Assembly: GCA_003164275.1 (NCBI GenBank)
Contig: PLSY01000295.1
Location: forward strand, 190 to 37,692
Source of the DNA: Acidimicrobiaceae bacterium
Lineage (GTDB): Bacteria > Actinomycetota > Acidimicrobiia > Acidimicrobiales > RAAP-2
Direction of reading: 5' to 3'
Length of the DNA stretch: 37,503 bases
The notes under the pieces were generated by a model, which ran no database searches, had not been told where the DNA came from, and was given only the letters and a program-made list of their open reading frames with translations. Each line of letters starts with the position of its first letter. Position 1 is the stretch's first letter. The position numbers and the translations under genes are program-made. Positions 8,098 through 16,864 of the stretch are shown here, one piece after another.

Positions 8098-9836
8098 GCA
8101 CCGGGTCGCGGTTGGGACGAGCCCATTGGGATCCACATCCCGAGAGTTCAATAGGACTTCCCCTCGCCGATCCGGATCTGACCTTGGGCTCCAGTCTCCG
8201 ATGGAGTGTCGAGCAGTACGGAACGCGCGAAGCAATGGTTTTCGAAGGTCGTCGGTGGACCTACTCGGAGCTGTTCGAAGAGGCCGAGCAATGCGCCTCC
8301 GCCTTGATTGCCTCTGGCGTCATCCCGGGAACTCATGTCGGGGTACTCATGGGAACCCGAGCGGAGTTCGTCATACTGACCTATGGCATTGCCATGGCCG
8401 GAGGCGTGAGTGTGCTGTTGAGCACCTTTAGCGGATCCGACGAGCTCGACTGGGTCCTCCGTCATTCAGATGCAGCCCTGCTCGTCGTGCATGGTGGGGT
8501 GCGAGGACACAGAACAGCTGCTGACCTTATCGATCGACACCCTGCACTGGTCTCCTCCCCGGCCGGCGAGATCGATGATCCGTCATTCCCCATGCTCCGA
8601 CGCGTCGTCGTCGTTCCCAACGCCGATGGCGAAGTACCTGCGGGACTTGAGTCCTGGCCAGAGTTCGTTGCTGCCGGTCAGGCTGTTCCCAATTCAGAAG
8701 TGGACTCCCGCATTGACGCAGTGAACCCGACCGATCCGGGGATGTTGCTCTATACCTCGGGATCGACAGCGGAACCTAAGGCAGTCCTACACATGCATCG
8801 CGCTCCCGTTATGCAGGCATTCCGCATGGCCGATGCGATGGCTATCGGTCCGGCGGATCGGACCTGGACGAGCTTTCCCGCATTCTGGACAGCTGGCTGG
8901 ACGACTGCGGTCGGAGGTCCCTTCGCTGTGGGAGCGACGACGATTCTGCAGGAGTTCTTCGACCCCGCCGAAGCGCTGACGCTAATTGAACGGGAGAGGA
9001 TCACCTCAGTTCGGCAGATGGTGCACGATGAGATCCGAGTCGTGAAGGCCTATGAAGAGGATCCTCGAGACCTTACGTCGGTCACTGTTGGGGTGGTGAC
9101 TGAGTCGTTGAAGGCGCTGACCAGCGTCGCCTATGAGATATCGGAGATCTGTGCGTGGGGGATGACTGAGACATTTACTCTGGCTACCCTCCTGCCTTTC
9201 GACGCTCCCTATGAACTCCGCCGGTCAACGATGGGACGGGTCACCCTCGGTAACCGTATTCGCATCCGTGACCTTGACACTGGAAGCGAGGTCGCCGCCG
9301 GCGAAGTGGGAGAGATCACGGTGGCTGGAATGTCACTGATGCTTGGCTACTACAAGGCAGATCCGTACCTCCCGCTAGATGCTGCCGGGTTCCTGAAGAC
9401 CAATGACTCGGGTTATCTCACCTCTGACGGCTATTTAGTATTCACTGGCCGTCTTGACCGACTAATCAAGACGGCGGGGGCGAATGTCTCACCCATCGAG
9501 GTGGAGGAGATCCTGCAGCAATGGGGTCGACTCGGAACGTGCGCAGTAATAGGAGTTCCACACCCGACACTCGGTGCCGCCATCGTGCTGTGCGCCGTTC
9601 GAAATCCATCGGCTGTTTCATCGATCACCGAGAACGACGTGAAGTCGTATCTCCGCAGTGCCATGGCCGGATACAAAGTGCCTCGAGAGGTCTTGTTCTT
9701 CGAAGAGGAAGAAATGCCACTGACCTTGAGCAGCAAGGTTCAGGTCGCAGATTTGCGCGAATTGGCGATCATGCGGCTGTTGAGTGGTGATGTAGACAAG
9801 GAATGGCGTGCACACCTCGAGCAAATTAAGGATTGA
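8094..9836 (+). CDS. AMP-forming acyl-CoA synthetase (ANL superfamily)
   Basis: Activates a carboxylic acid with ATP and CoA through an acyl-adenylate. It has 580 residues. The phosphate loop YTSGSTAEPK is at 220-229, WGMTET at 355-360, and TGRLDRLIKTAGANVSP near 451-467 is the hinge to the C-terminal domain. A Lys lies in LTLSSK near the end where the adenylation Lys is expected. The GTG start overlaps the preceding SDR stop, so translation is probably coupled. The gene ends at 9836, directly against the stop of the convergent dehydrogenase gene. Substrate is likely a bulky acid from the local pathway. Confidence 0.92.
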   Translation: MSTGSRLGRAHWDPHPESSIGLPLADPDLTLGSSLRWSVEQYGTREAMVFEGRRWTYSELFEEAEQCASALIASGVIPGTHVGVLMGTRAEFVILTYGIAMAGGVSVLLSTFSGSDELDWVLRHSDAALLVVHGGVRGHRTAADLIDRHPALVSSPAGEIDDPSFPMLRRVVVVPNADGEVPAGLESWPEFVAAGQAVPNSEVDSRIDAVNPTDPGMLLYTSGSTAEPKAVLHMHRAPVMQAFRMADAMAIGPADRTWTSFPAFWTAGWTTAVGGPFAVGATTILQEFFDPAEALTLIERERITSVRQMVHDEIRVVKAYEEDPRDLTSVTVGVVTESLKALTSVAYEISEICAWGMTETFTLATLLPFDAPYELRRSTMGRVTLGNRIRIRDLDTGSEVAAGEVGEITVAGMSLMLGYYKADPYLPLDAAGFLKTNDSGYLTSDGYLVFTGRLDRLIKTAGANVSPIEVEEILQQWGRLGTCAVIGVPHPTLGAAIVLCAVRNPSAVSSITENDVKSYLRSAMAGYKVPREVLFFEEEEMPLTLSSKVQVADLRELAIMRLLSGDVDKEWRAHLEQIKD

Positions 9837-10976
9837 TCAACGGGGTAGACCAAGGCACCGTTCAGCCAGGACATTCCGCTGGATCTGAGCGCTTCCACCG
9901 TAAATGGTGGCTGCTCTTGAGTACAGGTAGTCGGCAAACCAGCCTTGTTTGTCGTCAATCAGTGCTTCGGGCCCGGTCAGTTCCATGGCGGCATGGAGCA
10001 AGTCTTGCTCCACCCTTGCCATAAGTAGCTTGTCGACAGAGCCCTCCGGCCCGGGCGGACGCTCGATCCTGGAGCTGAGGGATCGGGCCACGTGAAGCCT
10101 CAAGACCTCAACGCCGACTGCGCAACGCGCCAGGGTTCTCTGCAATTCTGAATCTGATGCGAGTCGGCGCTCGATGGCGATCGTGCGCAGGCGACTGACC
10201 ATGGACTGATACTTGGAAACAAAGCCGATGTCTGCGGGTCCTCGCTCGTAAGTAAGCGTCACGAGTGCATAATTCCACCCTTGACCTGGCTCTCCAACGA
10301 GATCCTCTACCGGGACAGGTGTCTGGTCGAAGAAAACCTCGCAGAACTCTTCGTCGCCTTTGATCGTGCGGACTGGACGGACTTCGACTCCAGGAGCCTT
10401 CATATCGATGACGAGAGCGCTGATGCCGCGATGACGGGAGTCAGGCTCGCCGGTACGGACGAGGCAGAGACAGTAATCGGCCCACTGGGCACCGCTCGTC
10501 CAGGTCTTCTGACCTGTGACCAGGTAGCCACCGTTCTCCCCGACCTTGGTGCTCGGAACGGCGCGTGTGCGCAGAGAAGCCAGGTCTGATCCCGCATCTG
10601 GCTCCGAGAAGCCTTGGCACCATAGGTTGTCGCCGCTCAGAAGCCCGGGAAGAAACCGTGCCTGTTGCTCCGGTGTGGCGAACAGCAGCATGGCCCTTGC
10701 AACAAAGCCGTAGTTCAACCCAGAGGAGATCCCGAGACGCTCCACCTCTTGGGCAAAGATTGCCTCCTCAATCGGCCCTAGTCCTCTACCTCCGGCCTCT
10801 ACGGGCCACGACAACGCGGTGTAACCGGCGGCGTGGATCTGACGATGCCAGGCAACGGTGGCCTCGTGCCACTCGTTGAGCTCGGAGGGGAACGGGCTGC
10901 GAGGGGCATTGGTCTCTAACCAGGATCTCAGCTCGGATCTAAAGGCTGCTTCGCTTGGGCTGTCGTTTAGATCCAC
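9837..10976 (-). CDS. Acyl-CoA dehydrogenase, large subunit-like
   Basis: Flavoprotein of 379 residues that forms an alpha,beta-double bond in an acyl-CoA. The N-terminal helical domain contains SEAAFRSELRSWLE, the middle has QGFSEPDAGSDLASLRT and TGQKTWTSGAQWADY, and the C-terminal IYGGSAQIQRNVLAER is typical of the family. The classical medium-chain catalytic Glu position (YEGT) is Gly here, so the base would have to lie elsewhere or in the partner. The gene starts inside the end of the upstream dehydrogenase (10-bp overlap), suggesting the two form one heteromeric enzyme, as known for paired FadE proteins in actinobacterial steroid catabolism. Its stop abuts that of the ligase gene. Confidence 0.9.
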   Translation of the reverse strand: MDLNDSPSEAAFRSELRSWLETNAPRSPFPSELNEWHEATVAWHRQIHAAGYTALSWPVEAGGRGLGPIEEAIFAQEVERLGISSGLNYGFVARAMLLFATPEQQARFLPGLLSGDNLWCQGFSEPDAGSDLASLRTRAVPSTKVGENGGYLVTGQKTWTSGAQWADYCLCLVRTGEPDSRHRGISALVIDMKAPGVEVRPVRTIKGDEEFCEVFFDQTPVPVEDLVGEPGQGWNYALVTLTYERGPADIGFVSKYQSMVSRLRTIAIERRLASDSELQRTLARCAVGVEVLRLHVARSLSSRIERPPGPEGSVDKLLMARVEQDLLHAAMELTGPEALIDDKQGWFADYLYSRAATIYGGSAQIQRNVLAERCLGLPR

Positions 10977-11962
10977 TGGTCGAACCTCGTGATTTCGTCA
11001 AGCGCCGCTGCCGGGCTCATGAACGAGGCCCGGACGGCGTGGGCTGCTCGCAGATAGAGATGAAGCGGTGATTCCCAGGTGAATCCGATCCCTCCATGAA
11101 CCTGGATAGCACCCTCGCACACACGGATCGCAGCCTCCCCACACCACGCCTTCGCGCAAGCGGCAGACCGAGCCGCAGCGACTGGATCGGAAGACTGGGC
11201 GACGAGAGCCGCGGCGCCGTAGGCAATCGAGTGGGAGGACTCGGTGTCAACGAGCATCTCCGCACAAAGGTGCTTGACAGCCTGGAATGATCCGATCTTT
11301 ACCCCGAACTGCTCGCGCTCGCGTGCGTAGTTCACGGCGAGCTCGAGCGTTGCCCGCATATGACCAAGCAGGAGGCATGCCGTCACCACGTTGGTAACGG
11401 CAAGGAAGTGCTGCGCTTCTGCGGAGTCGCCCAAAGCCGATGGGGGACCGACCAATTTGGTGGGAGCCACACAGAGCGTTGAGTCTTCGGTGGCATGCCC
11501 CACGAGTGGATCCTCGAGCAGTGAGAGACCATCGTCCAGAGGGGAAAGAACGACTGCGTCGGGCCGCCAACCCCACGCAATTCCGGGGCCTTTCGGTGGC
11601 CACATCAAATCTTCACCGACCACCACGCTGCACGGTCTTCCCGCGACGATCCCCACAGCAATGTCCTCGCGAACTGACTTCTCGTACACCAGATCCAGCG
11701 CCGCTGGTCCTATGAGGAACGACCCTGTCACGGTCGAGGGGACGAGGGCTTGCCCAAACTGCTCGGCGACGATGGCTGCTTCCACGAGCGTGGCACCTGC
11801 GCCACCGTCCAGTTCAGAGATCGTAAGGCCGCTCAGGCCGGTCTCGACGAGGATCGCGAGATCAGAGACATCGTTTCCAGGCGCAAGAGTCGAGAGGTCA
11901 CTCGCCACGCGTTGCGCTAGCGACGCCAACGCCTCTTGTTCGTCGGTGAATCTGAACTGCAC
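10967..11962 (-). CDS. Acyl-CoA dehydrogenase, short partner subunit
   Basis: Acyl-CoA dehydrogenase-fold protein of 331 residues, shorter than typical stand-alone enzymes. FAD-binding segments are visible: YAREREQFGVKIGSFQAVKH and CEGAIQVHGGIGFTWESP. The middle beta domain is reduced. GTG 11962 has AGGAGG five bases upstream. The gene is translated first and overlaps the following dehydrogenase by 10 bp, the arrangement seen for obligate heteromeric FadE pairs. Which subunit supplies the catalytic base cannot be settled by eye. It is divergent from the gene at 12055 across a 92-bp region that contains motif site B. Confidence 0.88.
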   Translation of the reverse strand: MQFRFTDEQEALASLAQRVASDLSTLAPGNDVSDLAILVETGLSGLTISELDGGAGATLVEAAIVAEQFGQALVPSTVTGSFLIGPAALDLVYEKSVREDIAVGIVAGRPCSVVVGEDLMWPPKGPGIAWGWRPDAVVLSPLDDGLSLLEDPLVGHATEDSTLCVAPTKLVGPPSALGDSAEAQHFLAVTNVVTACLLLGHMRATLELAVNYAREREQFGVKIGSFQAVKHLCAEMLVDTESSHSIAYGAAALVAQSSDPVAAARSAACAKAWCGEAAIRVCEGAIQVHGGIGFTWESPLHLYLRAAHAVRASFMSPAAALDEITRFDQWI

Positions 11963-11997
11963 TCGTGCCTCCTTGGACCGTAAAAGACGATAGCCAA

Positions 11998-12027
11998 TTA
12001 CTGTTGTCGAATCATAATTCGTATACT
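11998..12027 (+). promoter_or_regulatory. Promoter of acyl-CoA synthetase at 12055
   Basis: A weak -35 TTACTG (11998-12003) lies 18 bases from a good -10 TATACT (12022-12027). The candidate operator fills the spacer, the classic position for repression. Confidence 0.5.
12004..12020 (+). promoter_or_regulatory. Motif site B (candidate operator)
   Basis: TTGTCGAATCATAATTC, with the inverted repeat CGAAT-CATA-ATTCG at 12008-12021. It differs from site A at one position. It lies between two divergent catabolic genes and inside a promoter spacer. Confidence 0.6.
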
Positions 12028-12054
12028 CTCAGACCAACGATCGACAGGGATGAT

Positions 12055-14178
12055 ATGAGAACAGATGTTTCGGGGCGGCCACTCGAGCTGCGGGACCTTG
12101 ATCTAACTAGATTCTTTGCACCCAGCGTGGTGGCCGTGGTCGGCGCAACCGACTCGGATGGCAAGCAGAACACAGGGATTTGGCGACGCCTGCGGAGTTG
12201 GGCTGACGAGTCGGGCGCAGAGATATGGCCCGTCCATCCGTCCAAGTCTTCCATCGATGGAGTGCGCGCCGTCCCTTCGCTGAGTAACGTGCCAACGGAT
12301 ATCGACCTTGCCGTGATCCTTGTTGCTGACGTTGAAACGGCCATCGAGCAAGCGATCGACAAAGGGGTCCGTTTCGCCGTGGTCTTTGCTTCAGGCTTCG
12401 CTGAGCAAGGTGGTGAGGGTGCCGACCGCCAACAGCGATTGACCGATCTGGTGCGAGGCTCAAAACTGAATCTCCTCGGACCAAACACAAACCTCAACAC
12501 CTTCGAGCGCTTTCGAGACGACCTTCCCAGTCCGAGCATTGGCCTCATCACCCAATCAGGCCACCAAGGTCGACCCATCTTTCAGGCGCAAGAGATCGGA
12601 ATTCCCCTGACGGCTTGGGCGCCCACGGGCAACGAAGGTGATCTTGAGTTCGCGGATTTTGTTCGCTGGTTCACCGGAGACCCCGAGATTGGGGTCATTG
12701 CCGCGTATGTCGAGTCGTTCCGAGACGCTCGAACCATGCGTTTGGCCGCAGACGGTGCGATGACCGCAGGAGTTCCACTTGTGTGCGTCAAAGTGGGCCG
12801 CACTCCCGAAGGAAGCTCGATGGCGCTTTCTCACACGGGCAAGCTCACCGGGTCCGATGATGTCGTTGATGCTGCGTTCAGGCAACACGGCGTGGTCCGG
12901 GTCGATGGACTCGACCAGCTCATCGACACCGCCCAGGTTTTGCTGCGCCGGCCGAATGGGCCCGTAGCCGAAGGTGTTGTCGTTTATTCGATTTCCGGCG
13001 GCACGGGGGCTCACATGTCGGACCTTTGTGCTCGTGCTGGCCTTCAGCTACCAGATCTTGGGATTGAGACCCAGGAGAACCTTCGAAAGGTGATCCCCAC
13101 CTACTTACGGGTTTCGAACCCCGTGGACAGCGGTGGGAATGGCGCAGGAGACGACCGTGGGCGTTACCTCCTAGACAGTCTGCTGGCGGATCCGGAAATC
13201 GGCGTCGTCATCTGTCCAATCACAGGAGCGTTTGCGCCGATGAGCGACCGACTCGCACAGGATCTCGTGGACACAGCCGAGCGTACCGACAAACTCATTT
13301 GCGTCGTATGGGGGTCACCGGCGGCCGATGAACCGGCGTACCGACAGATCCTGCTCAACTCCTCGCAGATCGCAGTGTTTCGTAGCTTCGGGAACTGCGT
13401 CAGTGCCGTGAAAGCTTGGATTGACTGGCACCAGTTCCAGGCCGCCTACCAGTCCCCTTTTCCCGACACCCCTCAGCGTCGTTCGAAATCGGCGTCAGCG
13501 GCACGCTATGCCCTGGCAGCCAAAGGTCCATCCTTGACCGAGCACGATGCTAAGGGCGTCCTGGCCTGCTATGGCATTCCGGTGACAGCCGAACAGGTAG
13601 TGGAGTCCGAGACCGCTGCGATCCTTGCTGCCACTGAGCTCGGGGGAAACTCACCCGTGGTGATGAAGGTCGTCAGTGGGGAGATACGGCACAAATCCGA
13701 CATCGGCGGAGTGCGAACGGGAGTCGTCGGTGACGCTGACGTTCGGCAGGCATTTCGGGAGCTCGCCGACCTTGGCGGTGGCGGCGTTCTGGTGTCTGAG
13801 CAGATCTCAGACGCTGTGGCTGAACTGATTGTTGGAGTAACTCAGGATCAGGTATTCGGACCGACGGTCACATTGGGACTCGGCGGTGTACACGCAGAAA
13901 TAACTGCAGACGTTGTAGTTCGCGTTCCTCCGTTCGGGCGGACTGAGGTTCTTCGGATGCTCGATGAGCTACATGGCGTCCGACTCCTTCGGGGCGCCCG
14001 GGGTCGTCCGTTGGCCGACGAAGAGGCAATCGTCGATGTCGTCATGGCAGTGCAACGAATGGCGCTGGAGCTCGAAGGCGAACTCGAAGAGTTCGAAATC
14101 AACCCGTTACTAGTTAGGCCACGAGGGAGCGGAGCGGTGGCGGCAGATGCGTTGGCAGTTCGTCGTACCGACATCTGA
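12055..14178 (+). CDS. ADP-forming-type acyl-CoA synthetase (acetate-CoA ligase family)
   Basis: Fused alpha-beta protein of the nucleoside-diphosphate-forming acyl-CoA synthetase family, 707 residues. A CoA-binding Rossmann domain starts the protein (VVAVVGATDSDGK, 25-37). Succinyl-CoA-synthetase-like domains follow, with SHTG at 259-262 supplying the phosphohistidine (His260). An ATP-grasp domain lies from about 500 on, containing ELGGNSPVVMKV and ending in EFEINPLLV. The frame is open 30 codons upstream, but ATG 12055 starts at the family N-terminus and lies downstream of a good promoter. It probably interconverts an acyl-CoA and a free acid with ATP/ADP. Acyltransferase-type relatives in actinobacteria are often annotated the same way without a known substrate. 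Confidence 0.88.
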   Translation: MRTDVSGRPLELRDLDLTRFFAPSVVAVVGATDSDGKQNTGIWRRLRSWADESGAEIWPVHPSKSSIDGVRAVPSLSNVPTDIDLAVILVADVETAIEQAIDKGVRFAVVFASGFAEQGGEGADRQQRLTDLVRGSKLNLLGPNTNLNTFERFRDDLPSPSIGLITQSGHQGRPIFQAQEIGIPLTAWAPTGNEGDLEFADFVRWFTGDPEIGVIAAYVESFRDARTMRLAADGAMTAGVPLVCVKVGRTPEGSSMALSHTGKLTGSDDVVDAAFRQHGVVRVDGLDQLIDTAQVLLRRPNGPVAEGVVVYSISGGTGAHMSDLCARAGLQLPDLGIETQENLRKVIPTYLRVSNPVDSGGNGAGDDRGRYLLDSLLADPEIGVVICPITGAFAPMSDRLAQDLVDTAERTDKLICVVWGSPAADEPAYRQILLNSSQIAVFRSFGNCVSAVKAWIDWHQFQAAYQSPFPDTPQRRSKSASAARYALAAKGPSLTEHDAKGVLACYGIPVTAEQVVESETAAILAATELGGNSPVVMKVVSGEIRHKSDIGGVRTGVVGDADVRQAFRELADLGGGGVLVSEQISDAVAELIVGVTQDQVFGPTVTLGLGGVHAEITADVVVRVPPFGRTEVLRMLDELHGVRLLRGARGRPLADEEAIVDVVMAVQRMALELEGELEEFEINPLLVRPRGSGAVAADALAVRRTDI

Positions 14179-14239
14179 GGCCTGGCCAGCTTTGCTCGAG
14201 GAGATTTGAACGGGCTGATTTGCAGTCCCCAGACGCCTT

Positions 14240-14262
14240 GAGACCGCTTGACGGGTCTCTTT
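14240..14262 (+). terminator. Short hairpin with T-run after 12055 gene
   Basis: GAGACC (14240-14245) pairs with GGTCTC (14254-14259) around an eight-base loop, followed by TTT, 62 bases after the stop codon. Weak but positioned just before the promoter of the next operon. Confidence 0.4.
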
Positions 14263-14274
14263 GCAACGGATAGA

Positions 14275-14303
14275 TTGCTGTAGAAGTCAAATTCGACTAT
14301 TCA
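14275..14303 (+). promoter_or_regulatory. Promoter of the eleven-gene operon
   Basis: TTGCTG (14275-14280) and TATTCA (14298-14303) are exactly 17 bases apart. The near-palindrome AGTCAAATTCGACT (14285-14298) and motif site C fill the spacer, as at 12055. The leader would be about 50 nt. Confidence 0.45.
14283..14299 (-). promoter_or_regulatory. Motif site C (candidate operator)
   Basis: Minus strand reads TAGTCGAATTTGACTTC. It shares the nine bases ATAGTCGAA with site D at 28107-28123, and GTCGAAT with sites A, B and F. It lies in the promoter spacer. Confidence 0.5.
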
Positions 14304-14360
14304 AATTGCGGACCTGGAAGTCGGCTAGGTTCGACATTTCGCTAAGGGGGAATCAACGTC

Positions 14361-16049
14361 GTGCTCGAATGTGTCGTTCGCGGAGCGCTCGTGGTGGATG
14401 GAACGGGTCTCCCTCGACGGAGCGCAGACATCGCTATCGATGGAGGCCGGGTCGTAGCGATCGGACGTATCACTGAGGCGGGCGTCCGGGAAATCGATGC
14501 TGATGGTCTTGTTGCGATGCCCGGAATCGTTGATGCGCACACGCACTATGACCCACTTCTGACGTTCGATCCCTGGGCCACGTCATCGTGTTTTCATGGG
14601 GTAACGACCGTGGTCACAGCCAATTGTGGCTTCTCGATTGCGCCATGTGCTCCGAACGACCGGGTGTTCATGGCGGAGTTCATGGCTGCGGTCGAAGGGT
14701 TTTCGCCCGACGTTCTTCACGCGGGATTGCCATGGTCGTGGGAGAGCTTTCCTTCGTACCTCGACTCTCTCGAGGGGCGGCTCGGGGTAAACGCTGCGAC
14801 TTACGTCGCACACTCTGCCCTGCGCCGATTCGTGATGGGCGACAGAGCGAGCGAAGCAAAGGCCACCGAATCCGAGATCGCCGCCATGGAGCAGTTGGTC
14901 CGAGCAGCCCGAGCCGCTGGTGCGTGCGGATTTTCGACCGAACGCATGGGGGCCGAGCCTGACCAGCTGGGTCGCCCCACGCCGTCGGTTATTGCAACGC
15001 AGGAAGAGCTAGACCGCCTGATTGTTGCGTCGGGATTTTCAGCGGGCGGCAGCCTGGCGGTGCTTCCGTTGTCGGCTGGCGACGGTCTCACTCCCGAGGA
15101 TGGGGAGCTTCTGCGCCAATATGCGTTTGCCACCGGGGCGCCAGTCGTCATCCAGGGCCCCGGATGGCGTCCCGGCATGGAGGCTGAGTGGGAGCGAGAC
15201 AAAAAGTTCCTAGAGCAGGCCACGCGGGATGGTGCTGCCATTTACGGGTTGTATCGAAATCACCCGATGGTTCGCCCATTTGACTTCAGACGGGGAACCT
15301 CTTTGTTCAAGGGTGTCGAGTATTGGCGTGACATGACCACGCTGACGGATCGGGAGCGACTTGCGAATGTCCGCGACCAGAACTGGCGACAACGAGCCCG
15401 GCACGCTCTCGACCATCCGATCACGGACCCGGCTGTCGGGGGGACAACACCTCCACCGCCAATGGATACGGTATTCATTGAGCGATCAGAGCGCGGTGGT
15501 GTCGTGGGGCAGTCCGTCACAGCAGCATCGATTGCGCTTGATGTGCACCCATCTGACCTGATCTGCGATCTCCTCGACACTGACGAACTAAAAACCACGT
15601 TCGCTTGGCGAAGCGATACAGAGTCATGGCGCAAGGGCGCCGCTGAGACCCTGAAGCAGCCGAACATCCTCATTGGAACGGGCGACGGCGGGGCGCACGC
15701 AGATAGGGATGACGGCTCGGAGTGGTCGACCTATTTCCTGAGTTCCTGGGTTCGAGATCGCAACTTGTTCACGCTCGAGGAGGGCGTCCGGCGTATTACG
15801 AGCATCCCGGCACAGGTATGTGGGCTTCAGGGGCGGGGCATGCTCGCCCCGGGCTATGCCGCTGACATTGTGCTGTTCGACCTTGAGCGCCTTGAGCTCG
15901 GCGAGAAATACCGGGTTAAAGACCTCCCTGCTGACGGAGAACGTTGGCGAGCTGAGGTCAATGGCATCGAGATGGTGATGGTCAATGGTCACCCCATCGT
16001 AGAGAAGAACAATTTGACCAACGAGCTTCCGGGCTCAGTATTGCGCTGA
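14361..16049 (+). CDS. Amidohydrolase, N-acyl-D-amino-acid deacylase-like
   Basis: Cytosolic metal-dependent hydrolase of 562 residues in the amidohydrolase_3/D-aminoacylase group. H60-x-H62 in DAHTHYD are metal ligands, and C89 in TANCGFS corresponds to the metal-binding Cys of D-aminoacylase. Asp442 in GDGGAH is the catalytic Asp. The C-terminal GYAADIVLFDLE is typical of the composite beta domain. GTG 14361 follows AAGGGGG by about ten bases. It is the first gene of a plus-strand operon reaching 27460. Family annotation as deacylase is often nominal, so hydrolysis of an amide or cyclic imide-like bond is possible but the substrate is unknown. Confidence 0.87.
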   Translation: MLECVVRGALVVDGTGLPRRSADIAIDGGRVVAIGRITEAGVREIDADGLVAMPGIVDAHTHYDPLLTFDPWATSSCFHGVTTVVTANCGFSIAPCAPNDRVFMAEFMAAVEGFSPDVLHAGLPWSWESFPSYLDSLEGRLGVNAATYVAHSALRRFVMGDRASEAKATESEIAAMEQLVRAARAAGACGFSTERMGAEPDQLGRPTPSVIATQEELDRLIVASGFSAGGSLAVLPLSAGDGLTPEDGELLRQYAFATGAPVVIQGPGWRPGMEAEWERDKKFLEQATRDGAAIYGLYRNHPMVRPFDFRRGTSLFKGVEYWRDMTTLTDRERLANVRDQNWRQRARHALDHPITDPAVGGTTPPPPMDTVFIERSERGGVVGQSVTAASIALDVHPSDLICDLLDTDELKTTFAWRSDTESWRKGAAETLKQPNILIGTGDGGAHADRDDGSEWSTYFLSSWVRDRNLFTLEEGVRRITSIPAQVCGLQGRGMLAPGYAADIVLFDLERLELGEKYRVKDLPADGERWRAEVNGIEMVMVNGHPIVEKNNLTNELPGSVLR

Positions 16050-16074
16050 AGAGCGCCAGAGAGATTGGAAGTTT

Positions 16075-16860
16075 GTGGAACAGCAGATTCAACTACCGAC
16101 CGGTAGCGTCGGTGTCAGTTCATACGGGAGTGGGCCCCCGCTGGTGCTCCTCCAAAGGGATGTCGTGGCGCCGATCGACAATCCTTACGTGGCTGCCCTG
16201 GCTGAACGACACGAGGTTCACGTCGTAGACGTACCGGGCTTTGGTCGTTCGCCGCGTCCCCCTTGGACCCGAACAGTGACCCACCTGGCAACTCTGGTTG
16301 GCCAAGCGATGGACGTTCTCGATCTCGATCGACCTTCGCTCGTCGGACTCGGTTTCGGGGGCTGGGTAGCCGCTGATCTTGCCACGCAAGGTGACTCTCG
16401 GATCGGAAGACTCGTCCTCGTGTCGCCCTGGGGTGTGAAGCCGACGTCGGGTGAGGTCACGGATTTTGTACTTCTGAGCCTGACGGAGTGGGCCGCACTC
16501 GGCTTCCACGATCCCGAGAACTACACAAACGCATGTGGCCTTGACCCAGAACCCGAACTGTTGCGCAACTGGGACAGTGCACGCGAATCCGTCACTGCTG
16601 TTGCGTGGAAGCCGATAGGCCACAGTCGGCACCTACCGCCCATGCTCGGTTTTGTGCAGATTCCCACCCTGATCCTCTGGGGAGGCGAGGATGCGATTGT
16701 TCCGGCATCTTGCGCTGCCGATTGGGCCACTGCGCTACCTCAAGCGACCGTTAAGACACTGCCCAATGCAGGACACCAGGTCGATCTGGAAGCCACAAGT
16801 CAGTTGGCCGAAGCAACGCTCGAATTTATCCGATCCGATCAAATCCTCCAGGTGAGTTAG
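16075..16860 (+). CDS. Alpha/beta-fold hydrolase-like protein lacking the nucleophile Ser
   Basis: Alpha/beta-hydrolase fold of 261 residues. The N-terminal strands and VVDVPGFGRS (50-59) are normal. The acid and His positions look intact: LILWGGEDAIVP and NAGHQVDL near the C-terminus. The nucleophile elbow, expected as G-x-S-x-G, reads G-L-G-F-G at 91-95, so Gly93 replaces the Ser. The codons are unambiguous on the strand given. It therefore may not be a classical esterase; non-hydrolytic members of the fold exist. GTG 16075 has a weak upstream site, and the gene starts 25 bases after the previous one and 4 bases before the next, consistent with one transcript. Confidence 0.85.
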   Translation: MEQQIQLPTGSVGVSSYGSGPPLVLLQRDVVAPIDNPYVAALAERHEVHVVDVPGFGRSPRPPWTRTVTHLATLVGQAMDVLDLDRPSLVGLGFGGWVAADLATQGDSRIGRLVLVSPWGVKPTSGEVTDFVLLSLTEWAALGFHDPENYTNACGLDPEPELLRNWDSARESVTAVAWKPIGHSRHLPPMLGFVQIPTLILWGGEDAIVPASCAADWATALPQATVKTLPNAGHQVDLEATSQLAEATLEFIRSDQILQVS

Positions 16861-16864
16861 ACCC

